A stretch of DNA of 64,000 nt from Bryobacterales bacterium (GTDB lineage Bacteria > Acidobacteriota > Terriglobia > Bryobacterales > Bryobacteraceae), in NCBI GenBank assembly GCA_019261985.1, contig JAFAQY010000023.1, positions 26,711 to 90,710 of the forward strand, written 5' to 3'. Positions 1-8,893 of the stretch are shown in pieces (position 1 is the first letter of the stretch; each line of letters starts with the position of its first letter). A program made the translations under genes and the position numbers. Under the pieces are notes generated by a model. That model was not told the DNA's origin and made no database searches. It worked only from the letters and a program-made list of their open reading frames with translations.

Positions 1-283
1 TCTTTGCCTGAACTACCGCAAGCTTGCGGCCCGTAATCTGGAGCGCGAGGATAAGCTGCTGCTTCGCCTCCTGCTCTTTTCGATACTCGCGGTAACGATC
101 GATCCCGGTGGCCAATACCACCACGGCCGCGGCCGCGGCGATCGCCTGCCGCCAATGGAAGCTTCCCAAAAACCATCCGTGTTTCGGAGCCGCGCCGATC
201 CGCTGCATGATCTGCGGCGTAAGATCGCGCTCCGGCTCGCGGCGCTGCAAAGCGCGCTGGAGATCTCGTTCGAAGTCCGTCAT
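1..283 (-). CDS. Anti-sigma-factor-like membrane protein (partial, runs off the window)
   Basis: Only the first 94 codons are visible. The ATG at 283 overlaps the TGA of the upstream sigma factor gene in an ATGA arrangement, so the two are translationally coupled. The visible protein has a charged cytoplasmic N-terminus (MTDFERDLQRALQRREPERD), then one hydrophobic helix at about residues 49-60 (AIAAAAAVVVLATGI), followed by a basic, glutamine-rich segment. A short cytoplasmic head, one membrane helix and coupling to an ECF sigma gene are what is expected of an anti-sigma factor or a small sigma-associated membrane protein. No zinc-binding anti-sigma motif is seen in the visible part, so the role is inferred from context. 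Confidence 0.7.
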   Translation of the reverse strand, partial: MTDFERDLQRALQRREPERDLTPQIMQRIGAAPKHGWFLGSFHWRQAIAAAAAVVVLATGIDRYREYRKEQEAKQQLILALQITGRKLAVVQAK

Positions 284-798
284 TGCACGGCTCCTTTCCA
301 CTTTCGTTGCATTCGCTTGCGCAGCACCAGCAAGGCCCGGTGCAGGTTGCTCTTCACTGTCCCGAGCGGAATATCCAAAACCGCCGCAATCTCTGCAGGG
401 TCCAAATCTTCTTGATAACGCAGAATCACGATCATCCTCGACCGGTCGGGAAGCGAGTTCACCAGCCGGCTCAACGCGCCTTCAAGCAGCGGATCGGCGC
501 GCCGCGGCAGCGCGGCGGGTTCCGCTATATCGGCAATCGCAACCTGCGGATGCGACCGCCTGCGCCTCCCCTCATCCATCGAACGGTGCGCCGCCACTTT
601 CCGCAGGAAGTTCGTCGCGTGCAAGTCCGATTCGATTTGCGGCAGCCGGCGATGCAGTTCCAAAAACGCCTCCTGGGCGATGTCCTCCGCCAGAGCTTCG
701 TTGTGCAGGTAGTTCCAAGCGATTGAAAACACCATCGCCTGATGCTTCTTAACCAGCGCCGCAAAAGCTTGCCCGTCGGCCCTCATTCTCTGAAGCAT
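280..798 (-). CDS. RNA polymerase sigma-70 family ECF sigma factor
   Basis: The protein has 172 residues, the usual length of an ECF sigma factor. Region 2 lies at about residues 12-80: it has the core-binding pattern with AEDIAQEAFLELHRRL and then the basic segment that contacts the -10 element. Region 4 lies at about 108-165: LPDRSRMIVILRYQEDLDPAEIA and the helix-turn-helix LDIPLGTVKSNLHRAL. It would direct core RNA polymerase to a small regulon. The gene is followed by a coupled membrane protein that is the probable anti-sigma factor. A second Met at codon 5 is an alternative start. The target signal is not visible. Confidence 0.93.
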   Translation of the reverse strand: MLQRMRADGQAFAALVKKHQAMVFSIAWNYLHNEALAEDIAQEAFLELHRRLPQIESDLHATNFLRKVAAHRSMDEGRRRRSHPQVAIADIAEPAALPRRADPLLEGALSRLVNSLPDRSRMIVILRYQEDLDPAEIAAVLDIPLGTVKSNLHRALLVLRKRMQRKWKGAVQ

Positions 799-837
799 AT
801 TACGCGCAAGCTAAGCCACCGATGCCAACTATTTTCC

Positions 838-946
838 ATGTGGCGCAGGTTGCCAAACCTGCGGCGGCTTGCCATAGCCGCCTCAGTGGTCCGCGGGATC
901 CCGGCCGCGGTTGCCCGACGGAGAGTTGCAGGGCAGGGAAGCGGAT
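838..946. repeat. Degenerate copy of the GTGGGGCAGG-type interspersed palindrome
   Basis: The segment reads TGTGGCGCAGGTTGCCAAAC, then a GCGGCGGCTTGCC palindrome and a GCGGTTGCCCG-like end. It matches, with substitutions, the organisation of the better-preserved copies near 19.6, 50.2, 54.4 and 61.8 kb. It fills much of the 240-bp gap between the sigma factor gene and the transporter pair, which diverge here. Apart from this, nothing recognisable is seen in the gap. Confidence 0.55.
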
Positions 947-1038
947 GACCGCGGCGCCAACACCGCATTTCCCCTATTGCCGCCATCAGCCATCAACGCT
1001 GCCAGCGAAGGGCCCACGCGATCCGTTATTCTGAATAA

Positions 1039-1449
1039 TTGCAGACCACCGAATTGCGACCTCCGGCCGTTCGTGATCAGCACCAGGTCAGGTCCCTGCT
1101 TCTGGTGTTATTTTGCACGTTCGTGAACGCCGCATCGCAGGTCTTCATCAAATTGGGAACCGCGTCCCTTGGGGCGCACCCCTCTCTGCTCGATACCGCC
1201 ATTGGCATCCTGACGCGGCCGATGCTTTTTGCCGGCTATTCCCTGCTGGGAATCAGCACGATTCTGTTCATCCTGGCGCTGCGAAAAGGCGAATTGTCGT
1301 TGCTTTATCCGGTTTTGACGCTCGGCTACGTTTGGGTCACCATACTTTCGGTTATGATTTTTAGCGATTCGATGAATCTCTTCAAAATTGCGGGCGTAAC
1401 GGTCATTATGATGGGCGTCGGGATTTTGGGAAGGGCTTCGAACCAGTGA
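1039..1449 (+). CDS. Half-size DMT/EamA-like (SMR-type) membrane protein, first of a pair
   Basis: About 136 residues with four predicted membrane helices (near residues 19-36, 54-78, 88-106 and 115-132), the size of an EmrE-type small multidrug resistance protein or of one half of an EamA transporter. The motif KGELSLLYPVLTLGYVW resembles the conserved third-helix region of DMT proteins. A TTG at 1039 is the first usable start; a later start would still leave all four helices. The stop overlaps the GTG of the next gene, whose product has the same fold and the same NGELSVLYP motif, so the two probably form a heterodimeric exporter, as in ArnE/ArnF-type pairs. The substrate is unknown. Confidence 0.8.
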   Translation: MQTTELRPPAVRDQHQVRSLLLVLFCTFVNAASQVFIKLGTASLGAHPSLLDTAIGILTRPMLFAGYSLLGISTILFILALRKGELSLLYPVLTLGYVWVTILSVMIFSDSMNLFKIAGVTVIMMGVGILGRASNQ

Positions 1450-1799
1450 AGACGCCTGCGCTCTCCATAGCCTGGGTCATTGCGGGCACGTTTATTGGCA
1501 GTTTTGGAGCGGTCTTCCTCAAAATCGGGGCCGGACATCTCAGCCGCGATCTGAAATCCATCCTGACGAATTGGCGGCTGGCGCTGGGAATCGGACTATA
1601 TCTGATCTCTTCGCTGTTCTACGTCATCGGCGTCCGCAATGGCGAACTCAGTGTCCTGTACCCGATGGTGTCGTTGGGCTCGGTCTGGACGCTGGTATGG
1701 TCGAAAATGCTGTTGCAAGAGCCGCTGACGCGGCCCAAGTTCGTCGCCGTAGGGATGATTCTCGCCGGTTGTGTGCTTTTGGGCGCGGGTAGTCGCTAA
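1446..1799 (+). CDS. Half-size DMT/EamA-like (SMR-type) membrane protein, second of a pair
   Basis: This 117-residue protein has four predicted helices and starts at a GTG that overlaps the stop of the preceding gene (GTGA), indicating translational coupling. The segment RNGELSVLYPMVSLGSVWTL aligns with the matching part of its neighbour, and the final helix AVGMILAGCVLLG is typical of the DMT superfamily. Coupled half-size proteins of this kind usually act as a heterodimer in the inner membrane. Nothing nearby suggests the transported compound. Confidence 0.82.
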   Translation: MKTPALSIAWVIAGTFIGSFGAVFLKIGAGHLSRDLKSILTNWRLALGIGLYLISSLFYVIGVRNGELSVLYPMVSLGSVWTLVWSKMLLQEPLTRPKFVAVGMILAGCVLLGAGSR

Positions 1800-1978
1800 G
1801 CCGCATTGCAAGTGGCATTGCCATCGCGCGACTCGCGTTGCGTGCTATGCTGCGAGCAGCGTAAGGGACGCATCCGGTCCGCGGAAAGGGTAGAAGCCCA
1901 ACCTTCAAGCCGTCGACTTTAGCGAAACACCTTTCGCCCGATGAATGCGGACACCGGGCAAATGGAAGGATTTCGCTC

Positions 1979-2983
1979 ATGCAACTTCCCGATCCTCCCA
2001 ACCTCCGCCATCTCCGCGACCAGGCCAAAGACCTCGTCCGATCCGGGGCCGCTACAACTCTTGCAGACGCGCAGTTTCAAATCGCCCGGCAGTACGGCTT
2101 CCCAAGTTGGCCCAAGCTCAAGCAGCATCTCGAGTCGCTCGAAAAGGCGGGCCGGCTAAATCAGGCCATCAATGCCAACGACCTCGCGCGCGTCGAGGAA
2201 CTGCTGACCGCCAACCCCGAACTCCGCCAAGTTCTGATCGACGAGGTGCCCCTCCAGCGTGTCGCGCAGCCCCGCCGCATTCCGATGATGGATCTTCTGG
2301 TCCGTCACGGCGCCGACGTCAACGGACTCTGCTGGGGCTGGTTCCCCGCTCTATTCACGCCTTGCGAAAATCTCGAACCGGAACCGCTTCAGTGGCTTCT
2401 CGATAACGGTGCCGACCCCAACCGCGGCAACCCGAAGGATCCCGGCACCGCCCTCGACTATGTGATCCAGACTTACCCGCGCGCCCCGAAGCGCCTAAGC
2501 GCCTGTATCGAGCTCCTCCTGGCCGCCGGAGCCCGCACGCGCTACGACGCACCCGGCGTCCTCCCGCTCCTCCGCGGCCGCACGGGCGAGCTCGCCGCGC
2601 TGCTCGATGCGGACCCGGCTGTTCTGCATCGCCGCTACGCCGAGCTCGATTGCCGTCATTCCGGCGACCTCCTGCTCACTCTTAGAGGCGCAACGCTTCT
2701 CCACGTCGCCGCCGAGTACGGTTTCTTCGACGCTGCCCGGCTGTTACTCGATCGCGGGGCCGATGCGAACGCCCGCGCCGAAATCGACGGCAGCGGCGCC
2801 GGCAGTCAGACGCCAATCTTTCACGCTCTAGGGCATAGGAAAGATGAAATCGTCCAGCTCATGATAGATCGCGGCGCCGACCTCACCATCCGCACTCTGG
2901 CCGCCCACCACAAATGTCCGAGCGAACTGCTCGACGTATCCGCCGCGGAGTACCGCGCGATGTGCGGCTACGAGAAACGTTAA
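1979..2983 (+). CDS. Ankyrin-repeat protein
   Basis: The protein has 334 residues and no signal peptide, so it is probably cytoplasmic. Ankyrin repeats are recognisable from signature pieces such as DLLVRHGADVNG (about 102-113), PLQWLLDNGADPNRGN (about 135-150), TLLHVAAEYGFFDAARLLLD (about 238-258) and IVQLMIDRGADLTIR (about 285-300). The first 60 residues (LRHLRDQAKDLVRSG, FPSWPKLKQHLE) form a helical head often seen in front of bacterial ankyrin domains. The ATG at 1979 is preceded by GGAAGG at a suitable distance. The gene stands alone between the transporter pair and a degraded region. The partner is unknown. Confidence 0.87.
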   Translation: MQLPDPPNLRHLRDQAKDLVRSGAATTLADAQFQIARQYGFPSWPKLKQHLESLEKAGRLNQAINANDLARVEELLTANPELRQVLIDEVPLQRVAQPRRIPMMDLLVRHGADVNGLCWGWFPALFTPCENLEPEPLQWLLDNGADPNRGNPKDPGTALDYVIQTYPRAPKRLSACIELLLAAGARTRYDAPGVLPLLRGRTGELAALLDADPAVLHRRYAELDCRHSGDLLLTLRGATLLHVAAEYGFFDAARLLLDRGADANARAEIDGSGAGSQTPIFHALGHRKDEIVQLMIDRGADLTIRTLAAHHKCPSELLDVSAAEYRAMCGYEKR

Positions 2984-3212
2984 CGAGCGGGCAAGATGCC
3001 GGCGAGGGGCAGCCGCAGCGTTCAATTCCGAGCCCATCGAGCAGCGGTTTCTCGTATACATCGTCTTCGCCCGGGTACCGTAGCGGCAAATCGAATTTGC
3101 CGGTTTCTTTGGCCAGTTCCAGACTACGCTCTCTCCGGCCGGCAGGATATCCGGCTGGCGCTTGAAAACAGAAAGCCTCCTCCGCATCAACGATGCTCCG
3201 GCCCTCGATTGA

Positions 3213-3499
3213 ACGTACGGCTTGCTCGAGAAATATGACGTGATCGCTTGGACGCATTGGCTCCGCCAACGCGGTTGCCGTTCTATTTATGGACTAGGCC
3301 GGTTTTATTTATTCACGGCATCGACGGTACCCGAACCCCCTATCAACATTCCAAAGCTTTGGCTCGGATGAGTCCCCGCGAAGTTCCCTGGCTAGTTCCC
3401 GGGGCGGGGCATACCGGAGCTTTCTTCTCCGGGCCTTGTCTCTTTCCGGCGAATATCGGACCCCCGACCACTCCAAACGCTGGCGGGCGTACAATTTAT
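3213..3499 (+). pseudogene. Remnant of an alpha/beta-hydrolase gene
   Basis: The 540-bp gap between the ankyrin and DUF1800 genes holds two pieces of an alpha/beta hydrolase in different frames. Bases 3213-3300 encode TYGLLEKYDVIAWTHWLRQR followed by GCRSIYGLG, which resembles the segment leading to the nucleophile elbow (YGLGxSxG) of secreted hydrolases but stops before the serine. From about 3296, in another frame, RPVLFIHGIDGTRTPYQHS and later PWLVPGAGHTG resemble the C-terminal part carrying the Asp and His of the triad. Roughly a hundred residues expected between the pieces are missing. The upstream part of the gap (2984-3212) may hold further decayed sequence, but I cannot assign it. 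Confidence 0.6.
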
Positions 3500-3520
3500 T
3501 AGCGACATCTTTGTGAGGAG
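3490..3520 (+). promoter_or_regulatory. Possible -10 element and ribosome binding site of the DUF1800 gene
   Basis: TACAAT at 3490-3495 resembles a sigma-70 -10 box; no convincing -35 is seen at the right distance. GAGGAG at 3515-3520 lies seven bases before the ATG at 3528. This decides that ATG as the start rather than the in-frame GTG at 3513, which overlaps the ribosome binding site itself. Confidence 0.4.
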
Positions 3521-3527
3521 TCGGAAC

Positions 3528-5354
3528 ATGCTTCCTAGCGTGAAGTCCTTGAGCACTCTTATACCGGCAGCCTTGGTGACGGCATTTGCCTCGGTTGTGT
3601 TCGCCGGAACAGCGGGTCCGACCCCCTGGCAAAACGATCTGACGCCGATTACCGCGGCGGACTGGAATTACGACTTCGCGGCCCACCTGCTTGAACGAGC
3701 GGGGTTCGGCGGAACGCCGGAGGAAATCCAGGCGCTGTCGAAGATGACTCCGGCGCAGGCGGTCGCGCGTCTCGTTCGATTCGAGGGAACGGACGCGAGC
3801 AAGCTGCCTGCATTCGACGAATCCGGCGTTCACGACCCGGGCCTCGAGCCTTTTCCGCCATCGCGGCCCGCCGTCACGGATTTGGCCAAGGCAAAGGGTG
3901 AAGCGCTCGGCATCAAGGTGAAGCCGTCCGGAAACCGGCGATTGCAGCCGGTCGTCGATGAATTTTTTTATTGGCTCCGCGCAAGCGTGCTTGAAACCAA
4001 TCGCGTTGCGTATTGGTGGGCCAACCGGATGCTTACCAGCCCGCAGCCGCTGCGCGAAAAAATGGCGCTGTTCTGGCATGGGCACTTCGCCTCAAATGAG
4101 GCCAAGGTCCGCGATTACCGCAAGCTGCTAGGGCAATTGCAGTTGTTCGAGTCGCAGGGGACCGGGAATTTCCGCGATCTGACGTTAGCGGTCGCGCAAG
4201 GGCCAGCGATGCTGTCGTTCCTCGACGCCGGCGTGAACGTTAAGGGCGCGTCGAATGAGAACTTCGCCCGCGAAATCATGGAGCTGTTTACCATGGGCGT
4301 GGGCAACTACACCGAAAAGGACATTCGCGAAGCGGCCCGCGCCTTCACCGGCTGGAATTATGTGGATCTGCAATTCGTAGTCAATAAAGACCAGCACGAT
4401 GACGGAGAAAAGACGTTCCTCGGCAAAACGGGGCGATTCGACGGGGTCGATGTCGTCAAAATCATCATGGACCAGCCGGTGACGGCCGAATACATTGCAG
4501 GCAAGATCTACCGCTACTTCGTGCGGCAGGATCTTTCGCCCGATCTGCAGAAGAAGCTCGGCGTCGTTTTGCGCCAGAATAACTATGAGATCAAGCCGCT
4601 GCTGGAAACGATTTTCCTGTCGCGGGATTTCTATAGTCCGGCTTCCGTCGGAACGCGGATTTATAGCCCGGTCGAGCTTGCGGTATCGACTTACAAAAAG
4701 CTGGGGCTAACGAGCATTCCTGGCGTACCGGACTTTAACTCCGTAACCGGCGGCTTGGGCCAGCAGCTTTTCTCGCCGCCGACCGTCGCTGGTTGGGCGC
4801 AAGGGCAAGCGTGGATCACGCCGGGGTTGCTGCTGGAGCGGGCTAACTTCGCTCGTGACATTCTGTTCCCCGATATCAGCTTCCTTCCGCCAGACCGCTA
4901 CACCGGCGGCGGGGAAGTCCGCCGTGTAGCGCAGCGCATTCGCCAGGGAATGGACATCAGCACCGCCACGCAAGACGAAACGAAAGACGGGGAAACGGCC
5001 GAATCGAACAAGAATGCCGACCGCGATGAAGAGTTCAACACGCGCTACGGCAGCTTCCGCGGCTCGCAAATGGCGATTGAACGCGTGAAGCCGATTCCGC
5101 GCGAGACGGCGCAGATCCATCTTTCAAAGATGGTGATAGACGCGCAGCTCAAGACCACCACAGACGTAGTGGATTACATGCTTCACCGCTTCATGCGCGT
5201 GGCTCCGACCGACGGCTCGCGCCGCGAGTTGATCGCGTTTTTGAACCAGGACCTGGGTACGACGGATATTTCCGTCGCCCAAACATATATGGAGCAGTCC
5301 TTGCGGCTGCTTCTGCATCTAATCATGAGCCAACCCGAGTACCAACTCGGCTAG
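3528..5354 (+). CDS. DUF1800 family exported protein
   Basis: The 608-residue product begins with a signal peptide (MLPSVKSLSTLIPAALVTAF, cleavage near AFA-GTAG). Features of DUF1800 follow: HLLERAGFGGTPEEIQAL near the N-terminus, MALFWHGHFASNEAKV at about 180, NENFAREIMELFTMG with NYTEKDIREAARAFTGWNY at about 245-280, and FSPPTVAGWAQGQAWITP late in the protein. The function of DUF1800 is not established; the genes are nearly always followed by a DUF1501 gene, as here 13 bp downstream, and the pair is common in Acidobacteriota and Planctomycetota. An exported two-component role in polymer handling is only a guess. The first ATG after the ribosome binding site was chosen. Confidence 0.93.
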   Translation: MLPSVKSLSTLIPAALVTAFASVVFAGTAGPTPWQNDLTPITAADWNYDFAAHLLERAGFGGTPEEIQALSKMTPAQAVARLVRFEGTDASKLPAFDESGVHDPGLEPFPPSRPAVTDLAKAKGEALGIKVKPSGNRRLQPVVDEFFYWLRASVLETNRVAYWWANRMLTSPQPLREKMALFWHGHFASNEAKVRDYRKLLGQLQLFESQGTGNFRDLTLAVAQGPAMLSFLDAGVNVKGASNENFAREIMELFTMGVGNYTEKDIREAARAFTGWNYVDLQFVVNKDQHDDGEKTFLGKTGRFDGVDVVKIIMDQPVTAEYIAGKIYRYFVRQDLSPDLQKKLGVVLRQNNYEIKPLLETIFLSRDFYSPASVGTRIYSPVELAVSTYKKLGLTSIPGVPDFNSVTGGLGQQLFSPPTVAGWAQGQAWITPGLLLERANFARDILFPDISFLPPDRYTGGGEVRRVAQRIRQGMDISTATQDETKDGETAESNKNADRDEEFNTRYGSFRGSQMAIERVKPIPRETAQIHLSKMVIDAQLKTTTDVVDYMLHRFMRVAPTDGSRRELIAFLNQDLGTTDISVAQTYMEQSLRLLLHLIMSQPEYQLG

Positions 5355-5367
5355 CCGGAGCACGAAC

Positions 5368-6612
5368 ATGAGCAATCGATTCTCTTTCTCCCGATCCAGC
5401 CGCCGCGAACTGCTGCGCGCCGGCATGTGTGGCGTTTGCGTGAGCGCGGGCGCCGGCCTTCCCGTGCGCGTGTTCGGACAAGCGGCGCGAGCTCTCGCTA
5501 CGCAGGGCCAAGCCGACGGCAAGATTCTCGTGGTACTCGAACTTTCCGGCGGCAACGATGGGCTAAATACGCTCGTTCCCTATGCCGACGACGCGTATTA
5601 CAAGCATCGTCCGAACCTGGGGCTCAAGAAGAAGGAGCTTCGCCCGATTGACGACCATTTCGGCTTCAGCGGCGGCATGGCCGGATTCGAGCGCCTTTAT
5701 AAAGACGGGAAGCTTGCCATCGTTCACGGTTGCGGTTACGAAAATCCATCGTTCTCGCACTTCACATCGATGGCGTATTGGCATACGGCGGCGCCGAATA
5801 GCGGCGAAGAGTACGGCTGGGTCGGCCGTCTGGCGGATTCAATGGCGCCGCAAGCCCCGCCGAACTATATCGTCAACATCGGCGCGCGACAGTCGCTGGC
5901 AGTGCGCAGCCGCAGGCATGTTCCGGTGGTCTTCGATGATCCCAACAAATTCACCCAGGATAAATTCTACGAGGAGAAGGAAGCCCTCGGTACGATTGGG
6001 ACAGCGGCGAAGGTCGAGAACCCGTCGCAGCAGTTTTTGCTCGATACCGCTAAGAGCGCCAAAGACGCCTCTGCGCTGGTGCGCGAAGCGTGGTCGAAGT
6101 ATCACTCCCCGATTGATTACGGAATCGTCGGGCTCGATCTGCCGAAAGTGGTGGCGCTGATCGACGCCGGAATGCCCACGCGCCTGTATTACACTTCGTA
6201 TCGCAACAACGCGTTCGATACGCACGTATTCCAGGGCGATACGCATAAGCGCTTGCTCACCTATGCCTCCGATGCCGTATACGCGTTCCTTCGCGATCTC
6301 GAACGGATTAAGCGCGCGAATGACGTAGTCGTGATGGTCTTCTCAGAATTCGGGCGCCGCGTTCCGGAGAACGTGAACCTCGGGACCGACCACGGCACCG
6401 CGAACCTGATGTTCGTCGCCGGAAACAAGGTGAAAGGCGGTCATTATGGTCAGCCGCCGAGCCTGACCAAGCTGGATGCAGGGGACAATTTGATCTACAC
6501 TACCGATTTCCGTCGCGTATATGGGACGATGATTTCCGGCTGGCTAGGTTATCGCGATACGCGGCAGTTGCTCAACGGCGATTTCGCGACCTTCGACATT
6601 TTCCAGGGGTAA
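5368..6612 (+). CDS. DUF1501 family Tat-exported protein
   Basis: This 414-residue protein carries a twin-arginine signal (SSRRELLRAG, Arg12-Arg13) followed by a hydrophobic stretch, so it should be exported folded by the Tat system. Conserved DUF1501 features are visible: VLELSGGNDGLNTLVPY at about 56-72, SHFTSMAYWH at about 130, VFSEFGRRVPEN and TDHGTANLMFVAG near 325-350. The fold is related to the alkaline phosphatase/sulfatase superfamily, but the reaction is not known. It follows the DUF1800 gene by 13 bp, and the two are presumably one transcript and one functional pair. Confidence 0.93.
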   Translation: MSNRFSFSRSSRRELLRAGMCGVCVSAGAGLPVRVFGQAARALATQGQADGKILVVLELSGGNDGLNTLVPYADDAYYKHRPNLGLKKKELRPIDDHFGFSGGMAGFERLYKDGKLAIVHGCGYENPSFSHFTSMAYWHTAAPNSGEEYGWVGRLADSMAPQAPPNYIVNIGARQSLAVRSRRHVPVVFDDPNKFTQDKFYEEKEALGTIGTAAKVENPSQQFLLDTAKSAKDASALVREAWSKYHSPIDYGIVGLDLPKVVALIDAGMPTRLYYTSYRNNAFDTHVFQGDTHKRLLTYASDAVYAFLRDLERIKRANDVVVMVFSEFGRRVPENVNLGTDHGTANLMFVAGNKVKGGHYGQPPSLTKLDAGDNLIYTTDFRRVYGTMISGWLGYRDTRQLLNGDFATFDIFQG

Positions 6613-6619
6613 AGGAGTT

Positions 6620-6641
6620 GGAGCAGGCTTCCGCCTGCTCC
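6620..6641. terminator. Palindrome between convergent genes (possible bidirectional terminator)
   Basis: GGAGCAGGC-TTCC-GCCTGCTCC forms a perfect 9-bp stem with a four-base loop, midway between the convergent stops of the DUF1501 and HtrA genes. There is no T-run on either side, so termination would not be the standard rho-independent kind. The stem resembles the GGAGCAGGC arm of the repeat at 15552-15641 and may be a minimal copy of that interspersed family. Confidence 0.5.
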
Positions 6642-6650
6642 ATTGCCAAA

Positions 6651-8297
6651 TTAGTTCTGCGCCGGAAGCGTGCCGGCCAGGAAGACCGATTCCGCTCCGT
6701 TGTCGCCGGAGTTCGACCGCGATCCTACCCGGCCGCGGGCCGTGCGGGCGATCTGCGGCGGACGCATGACGTGGAATGTTACGGCATCTCCGGCCTTTAG
6801 CGCTTGCGCGACGGCACGGACGTCGTCAGCGGTATTAACGGGCTTCCGGTTGATCGCGATGATAATGTCGCGTTCCTGTAGACCGATGTCATCGGCGAAA
6901 GAGTCCTGCTCTACATGGGCCACGACCACTCCGCGCTTATCGGGAGTCATGCCCTTCTCGTCAGCGGAAGCCTCTCGCAATGAGATCCCGAACTTTACCG
7001 CCGCTTGAGCAGGCTCGGCTTTTCCGGAGTTCGGATTATTGAAGTTCTCGCCCACGATCTCAGGCCGGTCTTGATACAAGATGGCGCGGTCTTGAGCTAC
7101 CACTTTCATGTCCATTGTCTTGCCGTCGCGATCGATGCTGAGGTTCAGGCTCTCGCCAACGGGCGTGTCCGCCACGCGCGCCATCAGATCGTCGCTGGTC
7201 CGGATCGGCTTACCGTTAATGGCCGTGATGATGTCGTCGGGCTTGATCCCGGCTTTCTCCGAAGGACCGCCCTTGGCTACTTCTTTAACAATGACGCCGT
7301 GATCGACGCCCAAGCCCCTGAGAGTTTCCGCGGGGGCCTTCGAGTAAAAGGTAACGCCAACGGAACCACGCGTCACGCGCCCATCCCGGATGATGTCGTT
7401 GTAAACGCGGACCACCATGTTGCTCGGCAGCGCGAAGCCGACGCCCTCCGATCCGCCGCGGCTGGTAGCGATCATCGTATTCACGCCGATAACTTCGCCG
7501 CGGATATTGACCAGCGGTCCCCCGCTATTCCCGGGGTTGATGGCCGCATCGGTTTGAATGAAGCGCTGGAATGCGCGGGCGTCGATATCGCGGCCCAAAG
7601 CGCTCACGATGCCCAACGTGACCGACTCCTCCAACGTAAACGGAGATCCGATCGCTATGGCCCAGTCGCCAACCTGCACGGCATCGGAATTTCCAATTGT
7701 GACCGGTTGCAAGGGGTGATGAGCGTCGATTTTAACCACAGCCAGGTCGGTTTCGAAATCCGTGCCGATGACGTGCGCGCGGTATTCGGTGGAATCGCCC
7801 ATTAGCTTAACGGTGATTTTGTCGGCATTCTCCACGACGTGGTTGTTGGTCACGATGTAGCCGTTCTTATCGACGACAAAACCGGTTCCGGAAGCCTCGC
7901 GCTTGAGGGCTTGCGGGGGCACAATCTGTGGACCGTTTGGTTGCGGCCCGTTTGGTCCGAAAAAGCGGCGGAACAGATCGGAGCCGTCGTCGTCACCGTC
8001 GTCCGGCTGCTGCGATCCGCCGCGGCGGTTGCGGCCGGCTGATTCCTGCTTTTGAACGACTTCGATATACACCACGCTAGGCTGTAGCTGCTTGGCAATC
8101 TTCGTGAATTCGTTCGGAGCCTCCATAGCCTTAGGAACAGTCAGAGGCGTTGCGTCCGGAGCAACGGCCGGTCCACCTCGGGCCGCCTGCACCTGCGTGT
8201 TGAGCAGGGTGCCGATCAAAATTCCGACCGAGAGGGTAAAAACCATCAAGGTCGCAGACATTAGTTTCTGTCGTCGGATCGTGTCAAACAGTCTCAT
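6651..8297 (-). CDS. Do/HtrA-family serine endoprotease
   Basis: The 548-residue protein is anchored or exported through an N-terminal hydrophobic segment (residues 12-33). The trypsin-like domain has a complete catalytic triad: His153 in TNNHVV, Asp184 in FETDLAVV and Ser258 in GNSGGPL. Two PDZ domains follow, at about 285-385 (GVIVKEVAKGGPSEKAGIK) and about 430-530 (DSFADDIGLQERDIIIAIN). It should degrade or refold misfolded envelope proteins in the periplasm. A Gly/Asp-rich insertion lies at about 88-128, before the protease core, as in the flexible loop of DegP. The ATG follows GAGGAAAAG at good spacing. The gene is convergent with the DUF1501 gene and has its own promoter region. Confidence 0.96.
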   Translation of the reverse strand: MRLFDTIRRQKLMSATLMVFTLSVGILIGTLLNTQVQAARGGPAVAPDATPLTVPKAMEAPNEFTKIAKQLQPSVVYIEVVQKQESAGRNRRGGSQQPDDGDDDGSDLFRRFFGPNGPQPNGPQIVPPQALKREASGTGFVVDKNGYIVTNNHVVENADKITVKLMGDSTEYRAHVIGTDFETDLAVVKIDAHHPLQPVTIGNSDAVQVGDWAIAIGSPFTLEESVTLGIVSALGRDIDARAFQRFIQTDAAINPGNSGGPLVNIRGEVIGVNTMIATSRGGSEGVGFALPSNMVVRVYNDIIRDGRVTRGSVGVTFYSKAPAETLRGLGVDHGVIVKEVAKGGPSEKAGIKPDDIITAINGKPIRTSDDLMARVADTPVGESLNLSIDRDGKTMDMKVVAQDRAILYQDRPEIVGENFNNPNSGKAEPAQAAVKFGISLREASADEKGMTPDKRGVVVAHVEQDSFADDIGLQERDIIIAINRKPVNTADDVRAVAQALKAGDAVTFHVMRPPQIARTARGRVGSRSNSGDNGAESVFLAGTLPAQN

Positions 8298-8491
8298 AGC
8301 CTTTTCCTCGTGATTGCGGGAGGGTCCTCCATCTAATTATAGTGTTGCGCGAATAAAGGGCGGGCGCGGAACGAATCCGGCGGGCTCGTTCTCACCTTGC
8401 CGCCGCGAGCACATAGACGTGCATACCCGGCAAACGTTACGAAACGGCCCGCCGGGTGCCTGCGCCGGCCTGGCTGAGCGATACTAGGCGT

Positions 8492-8893
8492 ATGAAAAAG
8501 CTGTTCGCTTCCGTCCTTCTGGCTCTGTTGCCTGTGGGAGCCCTGCCTGCGCGCGCGGAAAAGAAAACGAAGCTCGAGATTCACGTAACTAACCAGGAAG
8601 GCAAACCCGTTGGAAATGCCTCGGTCATCGTCAAATTCGTGAACTCGTCCCTTGGCGTCCTCAAAACCAAGAAATCGTGGGAGTTGCGTACCTCGCAGGA
8701 AGGGATGGCGCGCATCCCGGACATTCCGCGAGGCAAAGTGCAGATTCAAGTGATCGCTAAGAACTACCAGACCTTCGGGGATACATTCGATGTCAAGGAA
8801 GAAGAAAGAACCATCGACATCGTCCTGAACTTGCCGCAGCAGCAATACTCGGCTCACGGCCCGAACGATCCGACGGCCGGCGGCCACAAATAG
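8492..8893 (+). CDS. Small exported protein with carboxypeptidase-regulatory-like fold
   Basis: The start is taken at ATG 8492, which gives a clean signal peptide (MKKLFASVLLALLPVGALPA, cleavage after ARA) and a 133-residue product; the open frame extends further upstream without a plausible start. The mature part reads KLEIHVTNQEGKPVGNASVI, then a DIPRGKVQIQVIAKNYQTFG segment: the beta-sandwich pattern of CarboxypepD_reg-like domains, which often occur in Acidobacteriota surface proteins. The C-terminus is His/Gly/Pro rich. No catalytic residues are apparent. It probably has a structural or binding role at the cell surface. Confidence 0.75.
   Translation: MKKLFASVLLALLPVGALPARAEKKTKLEIHVTNQEGKPVGNASVIVKFVNSSLGVLKTKKSWELRTSQEGMARIPDIPRGKVQIQVIAKNYQTFGDTFDVKEEERTIDIVLNLPQQQYSAHGPNDPTAGGHK

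Noticed and set aside
3309..4085. 258-residue minus-strand open frame
   Set aside because: It covers the start of the DUF1800 gene antisense and has an arginine-rich shadow composition with no recognisable motif.
7005..7805. 266-residue open frame opposite the HtrA gene
   Set aside because: It is antisense to a clear protease gene with intact triad; high GC creates long shadow frames.
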